Source: Lytechinus variegatus | Taxonomy: Eukaryota; Echinodermata; Echinoidea; Temnopleuroida; Toxopneustidae | Direction: 5' to 3' | NCBI RefSeq assembly: GCF_018143015.1 | Contig: NC_054741.1 | Location: 55,939,048 to 56,003,047 of the forward strand | Length of the DNA stretch: 64,000 bases | Part shown: piece by piece, positions 11,495 to 23,880 of the stretch | How positions within the stretch are numbered: position 1 is the stretch's first letter | Layout of the letters: every line of letters begins with the position of its first letter | The notes under the pieces: generated by a model | What the model was told of the DNA's origin: nothing | The model's database searches: none | The model's input: only the letters and a program-made list of their open reading frames with translations | Program-made: the position numbers and the translations under genes

Positions 11495-11880
11495 TGTCCT
11501 TCATACGTGATTTCATAAATGAGTCACTATATATATTTCATACATCACTTCATATTCTATATGACTTTTATTAATTTCATGCATGACTTTATACCCCATT
11601 CCATATCTAATTTCTCACATTATTTCCTGAATGATTGCCTACATTTTTACATGACTTCCTACACTCATACATGATATTTTACATGCTATATGATTTCATA
11701 GATGATTTCAGCTGTGCTTTTAGAGATGATATCATACATGGTTTCATTTCATAGATTTAAAACGTGATTTTATAGATAATTTCGAAAAATGATTTCATAG
11801 AAGATTTCACACATGATTTCATACATGTGACTGTAATACACAATTTCTTACAAGATTTCATACTTGATTTCACATAGCAT
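11495..11880. repeat. Degenerate short-period repeat (ATGATTTCATAC-like)
   Basis: Words such as TGATTTCATA, ATACATGATTT and ATTTCATAGATGATTTCA recur every ~13-15 bases over ~385 bp without perfect tandem order. The block ends directly beside the protease stop codon. I see no coding sense. Confidence 0.5.
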
Positions 11881-11884
11881 GCAT

Positions 11885-11890
11885 TTTATT
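11885..11890 (-). terminator. Candidate poly(A) signal overlapping the protease stop
   Basis: On the - strand the gene ends CATCATTAATAAAATGC, so AATAAA overlaps the TAA stop and a second TAA follows. If used, the 3' UTR would be about 20 nt. Use is unproven. Confidence 0.3.
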
Positions 11891-14800
11891 AATGATGTAA
11901 ATGATGGTGAAGCATCTCATGTATCCATTCGAGGTAAGATGACACTCTGGTATATACTCCGGGTTTGTTAGCAATAGCACACCCGTGACCCCAGCTGGTT
12001 ACACCAACCACATACCACTGATCATCAGGCCCCAGGCAGGATAAGGGTCCACCAGAATCACCCTGAAGGAGGAAATTGCAATTAAAAAAACTATTCAATG
12101 TTTCATACTTCATACTGTGAAAAATGAGAACTCATCTTGGTTTATGACTTTGCATACGTATATAAAATGAAATGGGTAGTATGATGGAGACCGGAGAAAA
12201 GTTGGTATATTTCTATAAAGACTACCTAGTGCATCCACAACTTGTTTCCCCCTCTTTCACCCCCCCCCCCGTTCTTTGCCCTTCCCACTCCCCCTTCCTT
12301 CTCTCTTTTCTACTATCTGTAATCTCTCCACCTAAATAAGCTCCTCTCCACCTAATACCTCGACCCCTTTAGCCCTCTCCCCTCTGTATTCCTCTTCTCC
12401 ATTTCTATTAAATCATTCCACTCTTGCAGCCCTCTTGGCATCTTATATCAAACATAAATTTAATACGAGCCTGAAAATTAAATTAATTTCTGTTTTTTTA
12501 ATGATGGGGGTTCAAGAAAACTAAACTTTTAACCCTGCTTTTAACACCGTTCATTGATAAGTAAGCTGAAAATGAAATTGTATTTTCCTGAAATAATTCA
12601 AATTGTTCATCCTCACCTGACATGCGTCGATACCACCTTCCATATGACCAGCACACAGCATCGTTCTCTCTATCTTTCCATTATAAGACTTCTTGTAGTT
12701 ACATATCCTGCGGGGGATAAGAGGCATCTTTGCCTCGTTTAACACTTGTGGTGATTTGCCTCCCACTGGAAATATTTTTTAAAAGAATGAAAATTATTAG
12801 TGTCTGATCCGTCGATAGACATGATAGATGGATAAATAGAAAGTATAGATAGATAGATAGATAGATATTGTACTATATCAAATTGCACAGAAAAATTAGA
12901 GTATCAAAACTGTTTTACAAACATTAGAAACAATTCATACTTTCTTATTGTTCATCTGATTCATTCAAATTTTCACCTTTTTGCCCCTCTTATATTATTC
13001 CCGTTACGTGTAAACCCTTCCATTTGAATTGAATTCTCTTTACAGAAGTTAGGAAAAAGTGTGAAAGAGATTAAAATCTTACTTTCTGTAACTCCCCATC
13101 CTGATATATAGCACTCTGTCTTGGCATTAAGTTTCATTCCTTCATCTAAGCAAGCCCAGTTAATCTGACCGGTCTCCTGATGTACCGGCTCATCCAAAAG
13201 CAGTAGGGCGATGTCACCGCCTACTCCACCATTCTGGTTGAATTTCTTGTGGACGATGATCTCGCGGACGAGTCTGTGTTGGCTGCCGGTTTCTGGGACG
13301 AAGTCGATCGAATGTTTTCCAAGATGAACTTGCCATCGGGAAGGTGCCATCCTGCGGTTAAGAAAATATATATGCTAAATCGTTGATAAAAATTAGATAT
13401 TATTTACTCATTACCCTTTACATGCCTATCAAAGTGTCACACAATCTTCACATTTTTTGAAAAACTGGGAAATCACAAAATTAATGAAATAGCATTAATC
13501 AACACACAACTTTATCTGAAACAACCCGAAACAACTTAAGCTCTGAAGCATTAATTATTAATGTCTTAGGGCGTTTTTGGAAATGAAGTTGAACTAAAGA
13601 GTGAAATCCACAGTAAGTGTTTAAAAGCATGGAAATATCAACAATCCATGGTTAAAGTTGATTTTATTTTTCCAATCATCATTAAAGCCTACCTTGCATC
13701 GTCCGATGATTTTAGGTCTTCTCTGAAACATAAATAGGGGTAAACTATAAGTTCCAGAATACTCGTAATCAAAACTTGAGAATTAACTATTCACAAATAG
13801 GTGTACGGATTCCAGATTTCAGACAGGGGCACAAAAAGACAGGTCCATCCCCAAAACATCTGTCACTTTTATTTTCCCAATTTTTGACAAAAAAACCTTA
13901 CCTTAGGTTTCATCCTCACGTTCAGGATGGCACGAGTACGACTAGAGGAGCATCAAAATATTACTGTACAAACTTGGGTCAGAAATCCTTGCTTTCCCCC
14001 CTCCCCCATTCCTCTCCCTTGTATTCGCACCTGCTCTCACATTCCTGCCAACATATTCTTTTCATCCTTTGCAACCTTGATAGAAAAAAAAAAAAAAAAA
14101 AAATACAGAAAACAGAATATGATTGAGGCCTACGCTCATTTTCCTATCACTTTAGTATGCCTTCGATTTCGTTTCAATAGCGATCTTTTTTTAATGCAAC
14201 AAAGTTACAATCTTACATGGATCCCATGAAGCAATGTGCTGCCGTAAGAACCACCTGTGGGTCGATCAGCGTCCCGCCACAAACGGGTCGCCACCCCCCT
14301 CGTGTTTGGTAGAAGAGTTGAGCTTGCCACGGCCACTCGCCAGAATCGGTGGATTGTCCTCCCACTACACGCTCCGCCAGAGCTAACCCGTCATCACGGA
14401 AATGAATGTGCTGCTTTATCCCGCATCCTATAACTGGTGGGAAAATGAATTTTAACGAACCTTTAACTCTTAAAGTCTTATTAATACTTCGGATTCATTG
14501 CAATCAGCAGCTTGATTCTACGAAGTTCGCAATTTGATTTATTTTCATGAGTTGCCTTAGTAACCAGATCGACAAATTAGGGAGGGGGACTACATCCCCA
14601 TGGGGGAGGGGGCTACCCCTGTTTTACTTGCTCTGGAATCACTCGTATGATTTCATATCTAATATTCTAATAATCGGTATTATCATCTTTATGACCTATT
14701 GTATATAAATTTGGTAGGCTTGCATTAGTAGACGACGATCCCGGGCATGCAGTGCAGGGTGTCTCCCAACCCAACCCCCCCCCCCGCCCCCTAAAAATTT

Positions 14801-17800
14801 CTTTACAACAGCCAGTGGTCCCGGAGAGGGTCGTTTCATTCATAAAATTTCAAGAAATTGCTCCATACAGCAGTATGAATTATTGTATATAGCAGATTTT
14901 GATTTGAATTCATTCATGACAACATAATTATGCATTACATCTACACTAGATGTGAAAATAGTGCAAGGCAATGTAAAAAAATACATAATTAATATATAAG
15001 CAATTATAGAGGAAATGGAAAAGTTGTTCAAGAACTTATTGTATTATGAATTATGTCGGAATATAAAGCAAAAATATGAGACATTGTAAAGTTTGCACCA
15101 TTTAAGTCATCACAATCAATATTTCCATATCAATTATAGAAATTGTGTGGGTATATTTTCTTGTGGGGGGGATATCGGAATTTGGCTTGTATATGAAAAC
15201 CTGAAAAAAAAATTATATCTAGAAACAAATTAATGTTTAACGGATGGTGTTACAATCTTCCGTTTACCATCCCCCCCCCCCCCCTCTCTCTCTCTCCCTC
15301 TCTTACCCTTTTCTTCGACACATTCAGCTTGTTGACACTCCTCGTCTTCCTGGCTTTCACCGAGACACCTCTCCGCGGGTGATTCGCAAATACGGCTCCG
15401 TGATCGACTACCGGGACCACACGAGGGATGACACTCGCTCCAATCGCCCCACGATGACCACCCAAACGAGCCCGTCCACGCAATATCAGTTTCTGGTGAA
15501 GGAAAACAAATTTGAATCAGAGATAAGATCACTATTAGTTGGTGGTCATTTTCAGGCAGCCCTCGGTTCTGCGACCATGCAAAATTCATGAAGAATTTGC
15601 TTTAGGTAAAATAATTATCATGAATGCCCAGAAATATTCAAAGGACTGTAAGTTACAAATAACCTAAAGAAAACCTTCCAACATAGCTTTTGTTTTCAAT
15701 GACAGGTGTACAGATACCCCTCCCCAATCCCTTGATCGAGTTGCACCCACAAACTGAACAGTGTCGGTGTTAGACCTATCATTTTAACTCAATAGTATTG
15801 AAGATCAGAAGCGGGGGGGGGGGGGTAGCCCCTGTCGTCAAGTTCTACAACATGCCAACAGCTTGTTTCAATAAGTCTATATAGAATTCTAATTTCCTTT
15901 GTAATTTTAATCAAAGTAGTCATGTTCCATACAAAATGAACAAAATCAATGTTTTCGTCTATATTAACTCACGGCAATCTTCTTCATCTGTGTCATCGCC
16001 GCAATCATCATGGCTATCGCATCTCCACCTCTGAGGTACACAAAAATGGGTGTGGCCACACAGGTACGACCCCTTCCAACACCGCTGAAATACTGGTTTA
16101 GCGTGTGAGAGGAGAAGAAATGAAAGTTGAGTCATAGGATACAATAATTTCCAGTATATGAGCGCGGGCACAAGGCCTTATTGATAGGGCACAAGATGGT
16201 CAGAATCGAAAGGGAATTTGATGTTTTTCTGAAGTAAAAATGGGGACAGCATAATTACAAAACTAGAAATCTGTTCTCCACTTTTTCTTCTTCCTCCTTT
16301 TTTATTTATCTTCACCCCACTCTCCATTTTTTTTCATCACTTGATATCAAATAAGTCACGCTCGTCATCATATATCCCTACCCTTGAGTATAATCATCCC
16401 ATAAGCATGGATGTAATTATGATTAACGGTTACGATAATCACTAGTTTCACTTTATTTCTGCACTCTGAATTAGAATTTTCTCAAATAAATGTTTCCCTT
16501 GTTGTTAGATTCCTCTTTTTAATGTTTAACTATACCTGTTCCACACCATCCGCTAAGCTCATCAGCCATGTCGGAACAATCAGCTATCTCATCGCAGACC
16601 CAGTCCCATTCTAAACACTTCAATCCTCCATCACAAGAAAAACACTTTCCTGAAGAAATAAAAAATTATATAACATGGCTTTCCATTGTACAAGATGTTT
16701 AGAAGAACCGTTCATTATTTTGTAGTTGAAAATGGTCTACATACTCTGATGCAATTTGTATGACAAGAGCCAATTCGACCATCCCCCATTTTCTTCTCAC
16801 CCGATATTATTATTATTAATAATTACCATTATGTGCATGGACCACCACCACCAAGCCACCACCATCGTCATCTTAACCATAACCACCATTACCGCCACTA
16901 TGATCATCACCACCACTACTGCCATCAACCTATTATAAAACATCAAAACATCCCCATCATTACCCTCATCATCATCTTTACCACCAACATTATCATCATC
17001 ATCATCATCACCATCATCATCATCATGACCATCATCCTCATGATCACCACCTTCATCATGATCATCACCTTAATCATCATCATCACCATCATCATGATGG
17101 TCATCACCTTCGTCATCATCTTATTCTTTCGATTTCATCTTTGTTTTCCTATGATGCCTTTTATCACAAAATACATTTCGTCTATTTTTTGCAACCAGTT
17201 CGATTGATGCAGTTTCGTGACAATGAATCCGATGAATTTCCCACGTTAGATACCCACCTTTTCCTGCTCTGCATAATTCATCGCTTTCATCCAACCCATC
17301 GGAGCAATCTTGGATGCCATCACATAACTCCTTCTCTTGGACGCATCTTTTGTTATTGTCACAGGAGATGCGAGGACATATTTTGGAAACTTCATTTGCT
17401 ACAAAAAAGACATGTCATTCAATATAAATAAATTTTATGTAAAGTACATACAAATGTAAAATAATTGTGTATTGAGAATATGTTTCAAATTTAGACACGT
17501 CATTCATTATTAATCAGTTTTAAGTCAATTACATGTACGAATGTAAATAATTGTGTATTGAAAATGTTTCAAATTCAAATTAGTCAAACAGAATCAAACT
17601 GAATTATCAAGCATGTACCACACAAAGCTTATATTATTTTTTTGACAAATCTTACAAGGCAAATGTAAAAATAGAAGAGGTGAAAGTGCATGGCACTGAA
17701 ATGACAGATGAAAATAGCAGAGGTAAAAATGACATAAAATTACAGAGACGAAATGGCACAGGAAATGACAGGGGCTTCTTCAACGGTTTACACTGCATGA

Positions 17801-20800
17801 TCATGATGATGTTAGGAATGAGAGCATATTCTCACCTTGATCTCGACAATATTCTTCTTCTTCATCGCTGCCATCTTCACAGTCGTTGAACCCATCACAC
17901 ATCCACTCTACTGATACCATGTTATTACCCGATTTACATTCAAATCCTGAAAAACGAACAAATGCCAATTAATGTTTATCGATCATTGAAGATCATTGGT
18001 TAAGCCACGCTATTCAAATAGGGCTCTATTTTACTATGTACAGAAAACCAATGACATTCCCGCGCGTGGCGCAGGCGGCAAAGAATTTGAGGGTGCCGTG
18101 ATGGGTTACGATTCGATGTTCTGTGTCATAAGGGGGTTGCAAGAAATTTGTGATCAATTGCAAGTATAATTCCGTTTCCTAAATCAATCATAAGCCTTGA
18201 AATTAATTGCAAATTTGCAATTGATTGCTTATCTGCGTCTTGAAACAAGGCGTGTAATCTGATTTGCTACAGTTAAAATTGATTTATCAACTGTAAATTG
18301 CAACAGAAAAGATATATGCAATTGATAGCAAATCTTTTTGCAACACCCCATAGACTAAACTCGACTTAATATTCATGGAAATTTTAATTAAATTACATTG
18401 TTAAAAAAATTCAGTACACTGATTTATCAAATTACAGTTTCATGAATTGCTTATTATGTGACTTTATTCATTTATCTTTTTTTTTTAATTTTAACATTAA
18501 TTGGATATTTATCTGTTTTCTTTACTTGATTATTGCTTCTATTTTGGGGTGACAGTCCCAAACCAGTGGCGTAATTGGGAACCTCGTCAGTAGGAAGGGT
18601 CAAACAAAATACATGTAATGACAAACAATTAGGGCAAAGATTTTCATTTCCTGCAGCACTTTCTCATCAAAATAATCTTCAAAAGCAAGAAAAAAAAGGT
18701 CATTGAAATTTTAACCTAGCTTTTGAATACAAAAATCAATTTTTGTGATATATTTCCACGTATTATTTAGAAGATATCACATTAACCTTTTCTTTTTCTA
18801 CGTTTTTTCACGGTCATGCACCCCCTCCCCCCAACGAAAACTGTGTGTAGGCATACAAAGCATCATCCCCTTCTTCGAGCCTGACAGAACAACATTAAAG
18901 GACTAGTTACAACTAGTCCACCCCAACAAAAGGTTGATTTGAGAAAAGAAAAAAAAATTCCAAAAAGAATAACATTGAAAAAACCCATTAAAATCAGCTT
19001 TAAAGTGTCACGGTTTGACATTTTTAAGTTTCACTTAATTTCACAAAACAATTATATGCACATCCTGTTCGTCACCCACTTACTATTTCTTTTGTATATC
19101 ACATGAAGTATGACATATTCAATTTTTCTCCTCATTGTCTTAATTGTGAAACAAAGTTTTATTCTTTCCTGAACAGGTGGAAATACTATTGTTTTAAGAT
19201 TTCTTTTTAGTCAAGTTGGTCCTCATTGTCAATTCTTTACAACATGAAATATTCTATAATTCAAAAGAAATAAAGACGGAGTGAGATCATCGACTTTCTC
19301 ATTTTCGTGGTTTGCATAATAATGTGTTAAAAATAAGCAAAACTTTAAAATGTAATAACTCTCTTCTATCTGATTTCGATGAAATTTTCAGCGCTTTATG
19401 CTCGTTTGATTTTTCTCTATCGATTTTTGGTGGGTGGACTTGGCCTTTAAAAAAGACACTACCGCAAACCAAGCGCTTTTTAAAAGTTTAGATTAGATAA
19501 CAAAAACTTTGCTATTGACAAACACTATTTGAATTGTTTCATTAATTTGTGTTGTAATTCTTTGTTTACGTTTTCCTTCTATCTAATATACAACACTACT
19601 GTGATATTGTTTTTTGAAGCCTTTACTCAGTGTTCATTTGTTTGATATGATATAAAATGACATTTTAAAATTCAAACTCGACTTAATTTCCATCCTGATA
19701 TAGTTTCTGGTATTCTGCAAATCATTTTTCTTGTGTGTGTGTGACATAGAACGTAATGTTCAAATTGTATTTACTCATTTACAATTTGGGATGTTTACAT
19801 CGAAACTGTGGGAAAAAATATCATACATCAAATGCAACCAACCCTTTGTTTTTCTTACTGGATGTAGACTTTCCAAAAGTTTACTATTATTATTATTTGT
19901 TTTGGCGTCACCTGTGCCTGGGAGGCGAAAAGCAAACTGAATCACTGTGACCCTCATGTCTCTCCTCATGATAATACTGATAGGGGGAGTGCAGATGGAC
20001 CACTACAGCGGGGTTTCCCCTACTCTTATACGAATAGTGCAGTAATTAACGTGCAAAGGTGGTGATTCTCCTCTACACCGGACCACCATTTAACGTCCTA
20101 TCCGAGGGACTAGTTAGTATATCGCTTACCATTATATTGGCAATTGATTCCTTCATCTGACCTATCCGCACAGTCTAGATACCAATCACAGGATCTATAA
20201 GAGGGTATACAAGACCCGTCATCGCACTCGAACTCATCCTGATGGCACGATGATGACTGGCGTCTTGGACGTGTCCTCGGCACTTGCTCTGAAATTCAAG
20301 GATCGAATCTTTCCATTTGAAAACCAATAAACGTTCAGAGGGTCCGCCTTTTTTCATTCAGATCATTATGCCTGCTTCTTTTTATGTATTTGTCATGATT
20401 GTATATCTCATTTTCACTTCTCACAAGTTTTAAAATAAATTACCATTACTAAACTTTTAAAATGTTCCCTCTGTATTTTATTGTGATTTTCTCCTTCTTC
20501 TCGGGGCAAAAAAGGGTTTTAATAGGGGGTGCTGGTCTGGAAGAAAAATAAGCACAAACAGTCTTTCATTACAAAATGAAGGTGATCATGGTTAATTCTC
20601 AACTTTTTAGCATATCTGCCCGACTTCTCGATAACCTGCCTATGGTGAATAATATACGCAGCACCCCCCCCCCTTGCGAAATCATGGAGGCCAGGTGCTT
20701 CAGTACCCCCCCCCCCCCCGCTTCCGAGGGCCATGCTTTGGCATTTTCCCTCGTTTTTTACCCCATCTTTTATTTTATTCTTCCCGATTTCCTTCTCCTT

Positions 20801-21186
20801 CTTTCTCTTCCTCATACTCTCCTTATCACTATTGTTTTCCCCCTCCTCCTCCTCCTCCCCTCCCTTTCTTCTTCTTAAATTCATATTGCCCCCTTCCATT
20901 TCGATTTTTTCCTTCAATAATTTTGTCCACTCTTACCGATTATCTCCCTTTGAAACTTTTATGGTATTCATATTGATACCAGTCTATTTCTATCTGATCC
21001 TCCAATAATCCTAAGCAGATCAAGCAACTTCAATAAGCATTTCAAGTGACACTGAATGTAATGTAAATGTTAAAGCTTACCATTTATCCTGTTGTTACAA
21101 TCTGCATGCAAAATTGTTGCGACAATGACAAGAAAGATTAAAACACGACTTCTCGAACATACGAGCGAATCCGACGGCGTTGACAT
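11889..21186 (-). CDS. Secreted mosaic serine protease: 5 LDLa - TSP1 - trypsin domain
   Basis: The predicted product is a secreted, trypsin-like mosaic zymogen of 591 residues. Twelve exons, in gene order: 21186-21081, 20288-20130, 17946-17836, 17398-17258, 16649-16536, 16092-15973, 15492-15307, 14433-14217, 13722-13693, 13351-13083, 12765-12617, 12062-11889; the 1776 nt are in frame throughout. Residues ~13-32 form a signal peptide or anchor ([16 protein letters not shown]). LDLa modules lie at about 50-85, 92-124, 133-168, 175-208 and 215-250, and a TSP1 module ([10 protein letters not shown]) at ~262-309. Trypsin activation is at R334|VVGG. The triad is H379 (TAAHC), D441 (GGDIALL) and S537 (GDSGGP); D531 at the base of the S1 pocket predicts Lys/Arg specificity. 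Cys316 can tether the pro-chain to the Cys of NWACL. LDLa2 has only four cysteines. Phase-1 introns bound the modules, as usual for shuffled domains. A ligand-triggered immune or developmental protease is possible but unproven; I know no vertebrate gene with this domain order. Confidence 0.93.
12845..12868. repeat. (GATA)n microsatellite
   Basis: A short run of about five to six AGAT/GATA units in a protease intron. Confidence 0.8.
16835..17125. repeat. (ATC)n / (ACC)n microsatellite
   Basis: Imperfect trinucleotide repeats of ATC, ACC and CATCATCAC lie in the protease intron between exons 4 and 5. The long open frames here are products of the repeat. Confidence 0.85.
18131..18350. mobile_element. 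MITE with GGGGGTTGCAA ends
   Basis: The ends GGGGGTTGCAAGAAATTTG and (inverted) GGGGTGTTGCAAAAAGATTT bound ~220 bp containing inverted GATCAATTGCA / TGCAATTGAT. ATA flanks both sides, a possible 3-bp target duplication. It lies in the protease intron between exons 2 and 3. Confidence 0.6.
18899..19446. mobile_element. TTAA-flanked MITE, AGGACAAGTCCACCCC family, copy 2
   Basis: The left end AGGACTAGTTACAACTAG (with a small insertion) leads to TCCACCCCAACAAAAGGTTG; the right end is GGTGGGTGGACTTGGCCT. TTAA is on both sides (18895-18898, 19447-19450). Non-coding. Confidence 0.7.
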
Positions 21187-21230
21187 CGTGATACAGACGG
21201 TCAGATCACACTATAAATGACCAATAAAAT

Positions 21231-21240
21231 AATCTATATA
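21231..21240 (-). promoter_or_regulatory. Candidate TATA box of the protease gene
   Basis: The - strand reads TATATAGATT about 45-55 bases upstream of the ATG at 21186, followed by ATTGGTC, an inverted CCAAT-like word. If used, the 5' UTR is short. A TATA-driven promoter would suit a tissue-restricted or inducible secreted protease; this is inference. Confidence 0.4.
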
Positions 21241-21841
21241 CGGTTCTTAGACCTCCGAGACCAAGCTTTACTACTTCTTCTCCTGAAAATTATCTTTATC
21301 AGCTCCCGCCATCGAAAAAGCGAACCTTGGAAACACATTAGGGAATGTCCACAGACCACCAGACCCATCTCGTTTTAATTAATGCGTAATTTCTGCTAAC
21401 AATGTAAAGAGGTATGCCACTCAGCAGTTCAAAAGAAATCTTTCTTTTTGTTGTTTGACGATTTCGGCGTGTTCTGGAATAGTGCAACTCCTGTCAACCT
21501 TGACAATCCTTAAAGTACTACCTTGGGGGCATCGATCAAATTAGAGCAGGAGCATAATGAGCCAAAATTGTTGAGGGAGCCAGATATGCTGTATGCCTGT
21601 CTGGTAAAATTTGTAAAAAGCTGCGATCGAGAGATAATTTCGATATTTTTATTATGAAAATCCAAAATTTTATTATAAAGATCCAATTTTGTGATAGATT
21701 TTGACTTTTAATATTCAGAAAATTATATCGTATTTCATAATCCGCCATACTCTCTTTCATTTTCTTTCTTTTTCTCTTTTATTGTTTTGGGAAGTGATTT
21801 TTTTTGGGGGGGCAAGCGCCCCTAAGGTCCCGCCCCCAGAT

Positions 21842-21996
21842 GGGGGGTGTTTCATGAAAGTTGTCAGCACTGACTTAATTGTCAGAGTATTTCAGTGAAG
21901 CTTTTGATTGGCTGTGAGGCACTGGTCTCGGACTGTTACTATAGTAACTGTCGGAGAAAGCCATGTTAGCGCGGCAACTTTCACGAAACGCTCCCC
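21842..21996. mobile_element. Hairpin MITE (family of 5593-5745)
   Basis: The ends GGGGGGTGTTTCATGAAAGT and (inverted) GGGGAGCGTTTCGTGAAAGT bound an interior with TTGATTGGCTGTGAGGCA and CTATAGTAACTGTCGG. Non-coding, about 155 bp. Confidence 0.75.
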
Positions 21997-22930
21997 GGAA
22001 CGCCACAGATTTAGACGTGTAAACGGAACTCATGTTTTGAAATCATGAGCAGGGTGCGTATCTAGCGAAAAAAAATCATTTAATTCGAATGCAAAGCGCA
22101 GTTAAGCTGAAAATAATTGATAAAGGGGGAGGGGGACATTTCAAGTGCTGTTTGTTGGAATTCATGAATAAACGTACCTCGCTCTGATAGTCTTTGAATT
22201 ATATAATGCCAGCATGACAGCACGTACGAGCTGATTTTTCAAATTTAGCACTTTTTTGTAATCATAAACAGGATGCGTGTGTCGCTAAAATAATAATGAA
22301 AATCCGAAACTCGAGAAGAGTCATTTGTGCACATTGTCTTAAAAAACGGAGCATATTAACATCTCAGTCAACAGGTAGGAAAATGCAATCGCTACGAAAT
22401 GTTTGATTTCATATAATGACCAATGATTCCCCATTTTTTTTTTGCCGCCAATATCCAAATCGTCTAGTCCTTATATCAAATTGACGGAAATCCAAATTTA
22501 GACAGCTATATGTATGAAAGAATAATTGAAAAATGTAATTTACACTTACCATGCTGAAAAATTACTAAAGAACAACTCCTCATCTTTTCATTGACATGAT
22601 ACTTAGTAATTATGACGGAATAAATTAAATAGAAAACAAGATAAGATAGCTACAGATCTCATTTTTTTTAATGGGTAAAGGAAATGAAACTATATTATTA
22701 GCCAAAACATTATTTCCGTACCTGATGATTTGAAGATCGCTTTATTGAATCGCAGTGGCGTACCGTGAGTCACGGCATTGGGGGGCACCAGCAAAAATGT
22801 TGAGTCACTTTGTGAGCGCGCGAAGCGCGCTGTTGGCCTACCTGTCTCGCTAAACAAACAATGCGAGCGCGAAGTGTGAACTGAAATTTTAGGTCCATAA
22901 AATCACCAGTCATCTCATGCGAGTGTCAAG

Positions 22931-23068
22931 TGCTTGTTGATTTTGTTAAAATCATATCTAAAGACATGAAGCTATTGTAGTCATTGTAATCATGATTAAC
23001 ATATCATGATTACAATGACTACAATAGCTTCATGTCTTTAGATAGGATTTTAACAAAATCAACAAGCA
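22931..23068. repeat. Near-perfect palindrome, 66-bp arms, 6-bp spacer
   Basis: 22931-22996 and 23003-23068 are inverted copies with one mismatch, separated by TAACAT. The last ~20 bp of the right arm (TTTTAACAAAATCAACAAGC) are repeated directly at 23069-23088. Such structures can extrude as cruciforms. Confidence 0.9.
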
Positions 23069-23092
23069 TTTTAACAAAATCAACAAGCCTCT

Positions 23093-23181
23093 GTCTTAAT
23101 TTCCTAAATCGCGCTCGCAATATTGAGATGCGTGCAGTGCACGCATCTCAATATTGCGAGCGCGATTTAGGAAATTAAGAC
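23093..23181. repeat. Perfect palindrome, 44-bp arms around one base
   Basis: The sequence from GTCTTAATTTCC to GGAAATTAAGAC is a perfect inverted repeat centred on G at 23137. It begins 25 bp after the previous palindrome ends. It contains the repeat word TCGCGCTCGCAATATTGAGA. Confidence 0.9.
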
Positions 23182-23309
23182 CTGAAGAGGGGCATTTTAA
23201 GGCTTGTTTCTAGGAATTCACGAAGACTATACGTATTTCACTAACCAAATGATGTGTGAAGCGCAAGTTGACATTTTTTATATTAAGATCAGAAAAGGGG
23301 ACATTTTAA

Positions 23310-23880
23310 AGGACAAGTCCACCCCAGAAATGAATAGAGAAATATCAAACAAACATAACGCAGAAAAATTCATCGAAATCGGATGTATTATAATAAGAAT
23401 GTAACATCTTTAACTTTGCTTAATTTCACAAAAATACAGCTATATATACACCCCGGTCGGTATGCATGAGGAAATAATATTGATGACATCACTCACTCAC
23501 TATTATCTTTGTGCTTTATTGAAATATGAAACATTCTAATTTTCTCCCCATTGTCCTGTGAAACAAAGTTTTATTTCTCCCTGAACATGTGGAATTACCA
23601 TTGTTTAACATCTACGGATCAGTCAAGTTAGTCCTTATTGTCAAATCTGTAAAAATTGAAATATTGTATAATTCAAACAATAAAAAACAATAGAAATAGT
23701 GAGGGACATCATCGATTCTTTCATTTGCATGTGACTAAATTGTGCATACGACTATTTTGTGAAAAATGCGAAATTTTAAAATGTCATAACTTTCTTATTT
23801 TACATCCGATTTTGATGAAATTTTCAGCATTGTGCTTGCCTGATTTTTCTCTTTTGATTCAAACCAACATTTTTTGAGGT
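23310..23880. mobile_element. TTAA-associated MITE, AGGACAAGTCCACCCC family, copy 3
   Basis: The left end AGGACAAGTCCACCCCAG follows TTAA (23306-23309). The right end (AACCAACATTTTTTGAGG) is decayed. The interior matches copies 1 and 2, including TTGATGAAATTTTCAGC and ATGCA..GAGGAA blocks. Confidence 0.65.

Larger units (their letters stand above)
5185..11888. other. Intergenic region, repeats only
   Basis: No convincing gene lies between the end of CCT6 and the end of the protease gene. Open frames here are short and fall in repeats. The region holds two MITEs (5593-5745, 6161-6292), a SINE, a 6-bp-TSD element, the DR1-bearing tandem element, a TTAA-flanked MITE and a degenerate short repeat next to the protease 3' end. 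AATAAA at about 8138 with downstream GT-rich sequence could be a poly(A) site, but no gene clearly uses it. Confidence 0.7.

Noticed and set aside
16083-16092. Nearer splice acceptor (TTTCAG|CGG) for protease exon 6
   Set aside because: It would put the LDLa module out of frame; the acceptor ten bases upstream (CCAG|TATTTCAG) keeps phase 1 and the six-cysteine module.
16756-17207. His/Ile/Thr-rich open frames
   Set aside because: They are products of an ATC/ACC microsatellite in a protease intron.
20519-21008. Open frames of 90-132 codons on both strands
   Set aside because: They are caused by C/T-rich low-complexity sequence in a protease intron; splicing evidence and protein-like composition are absent.
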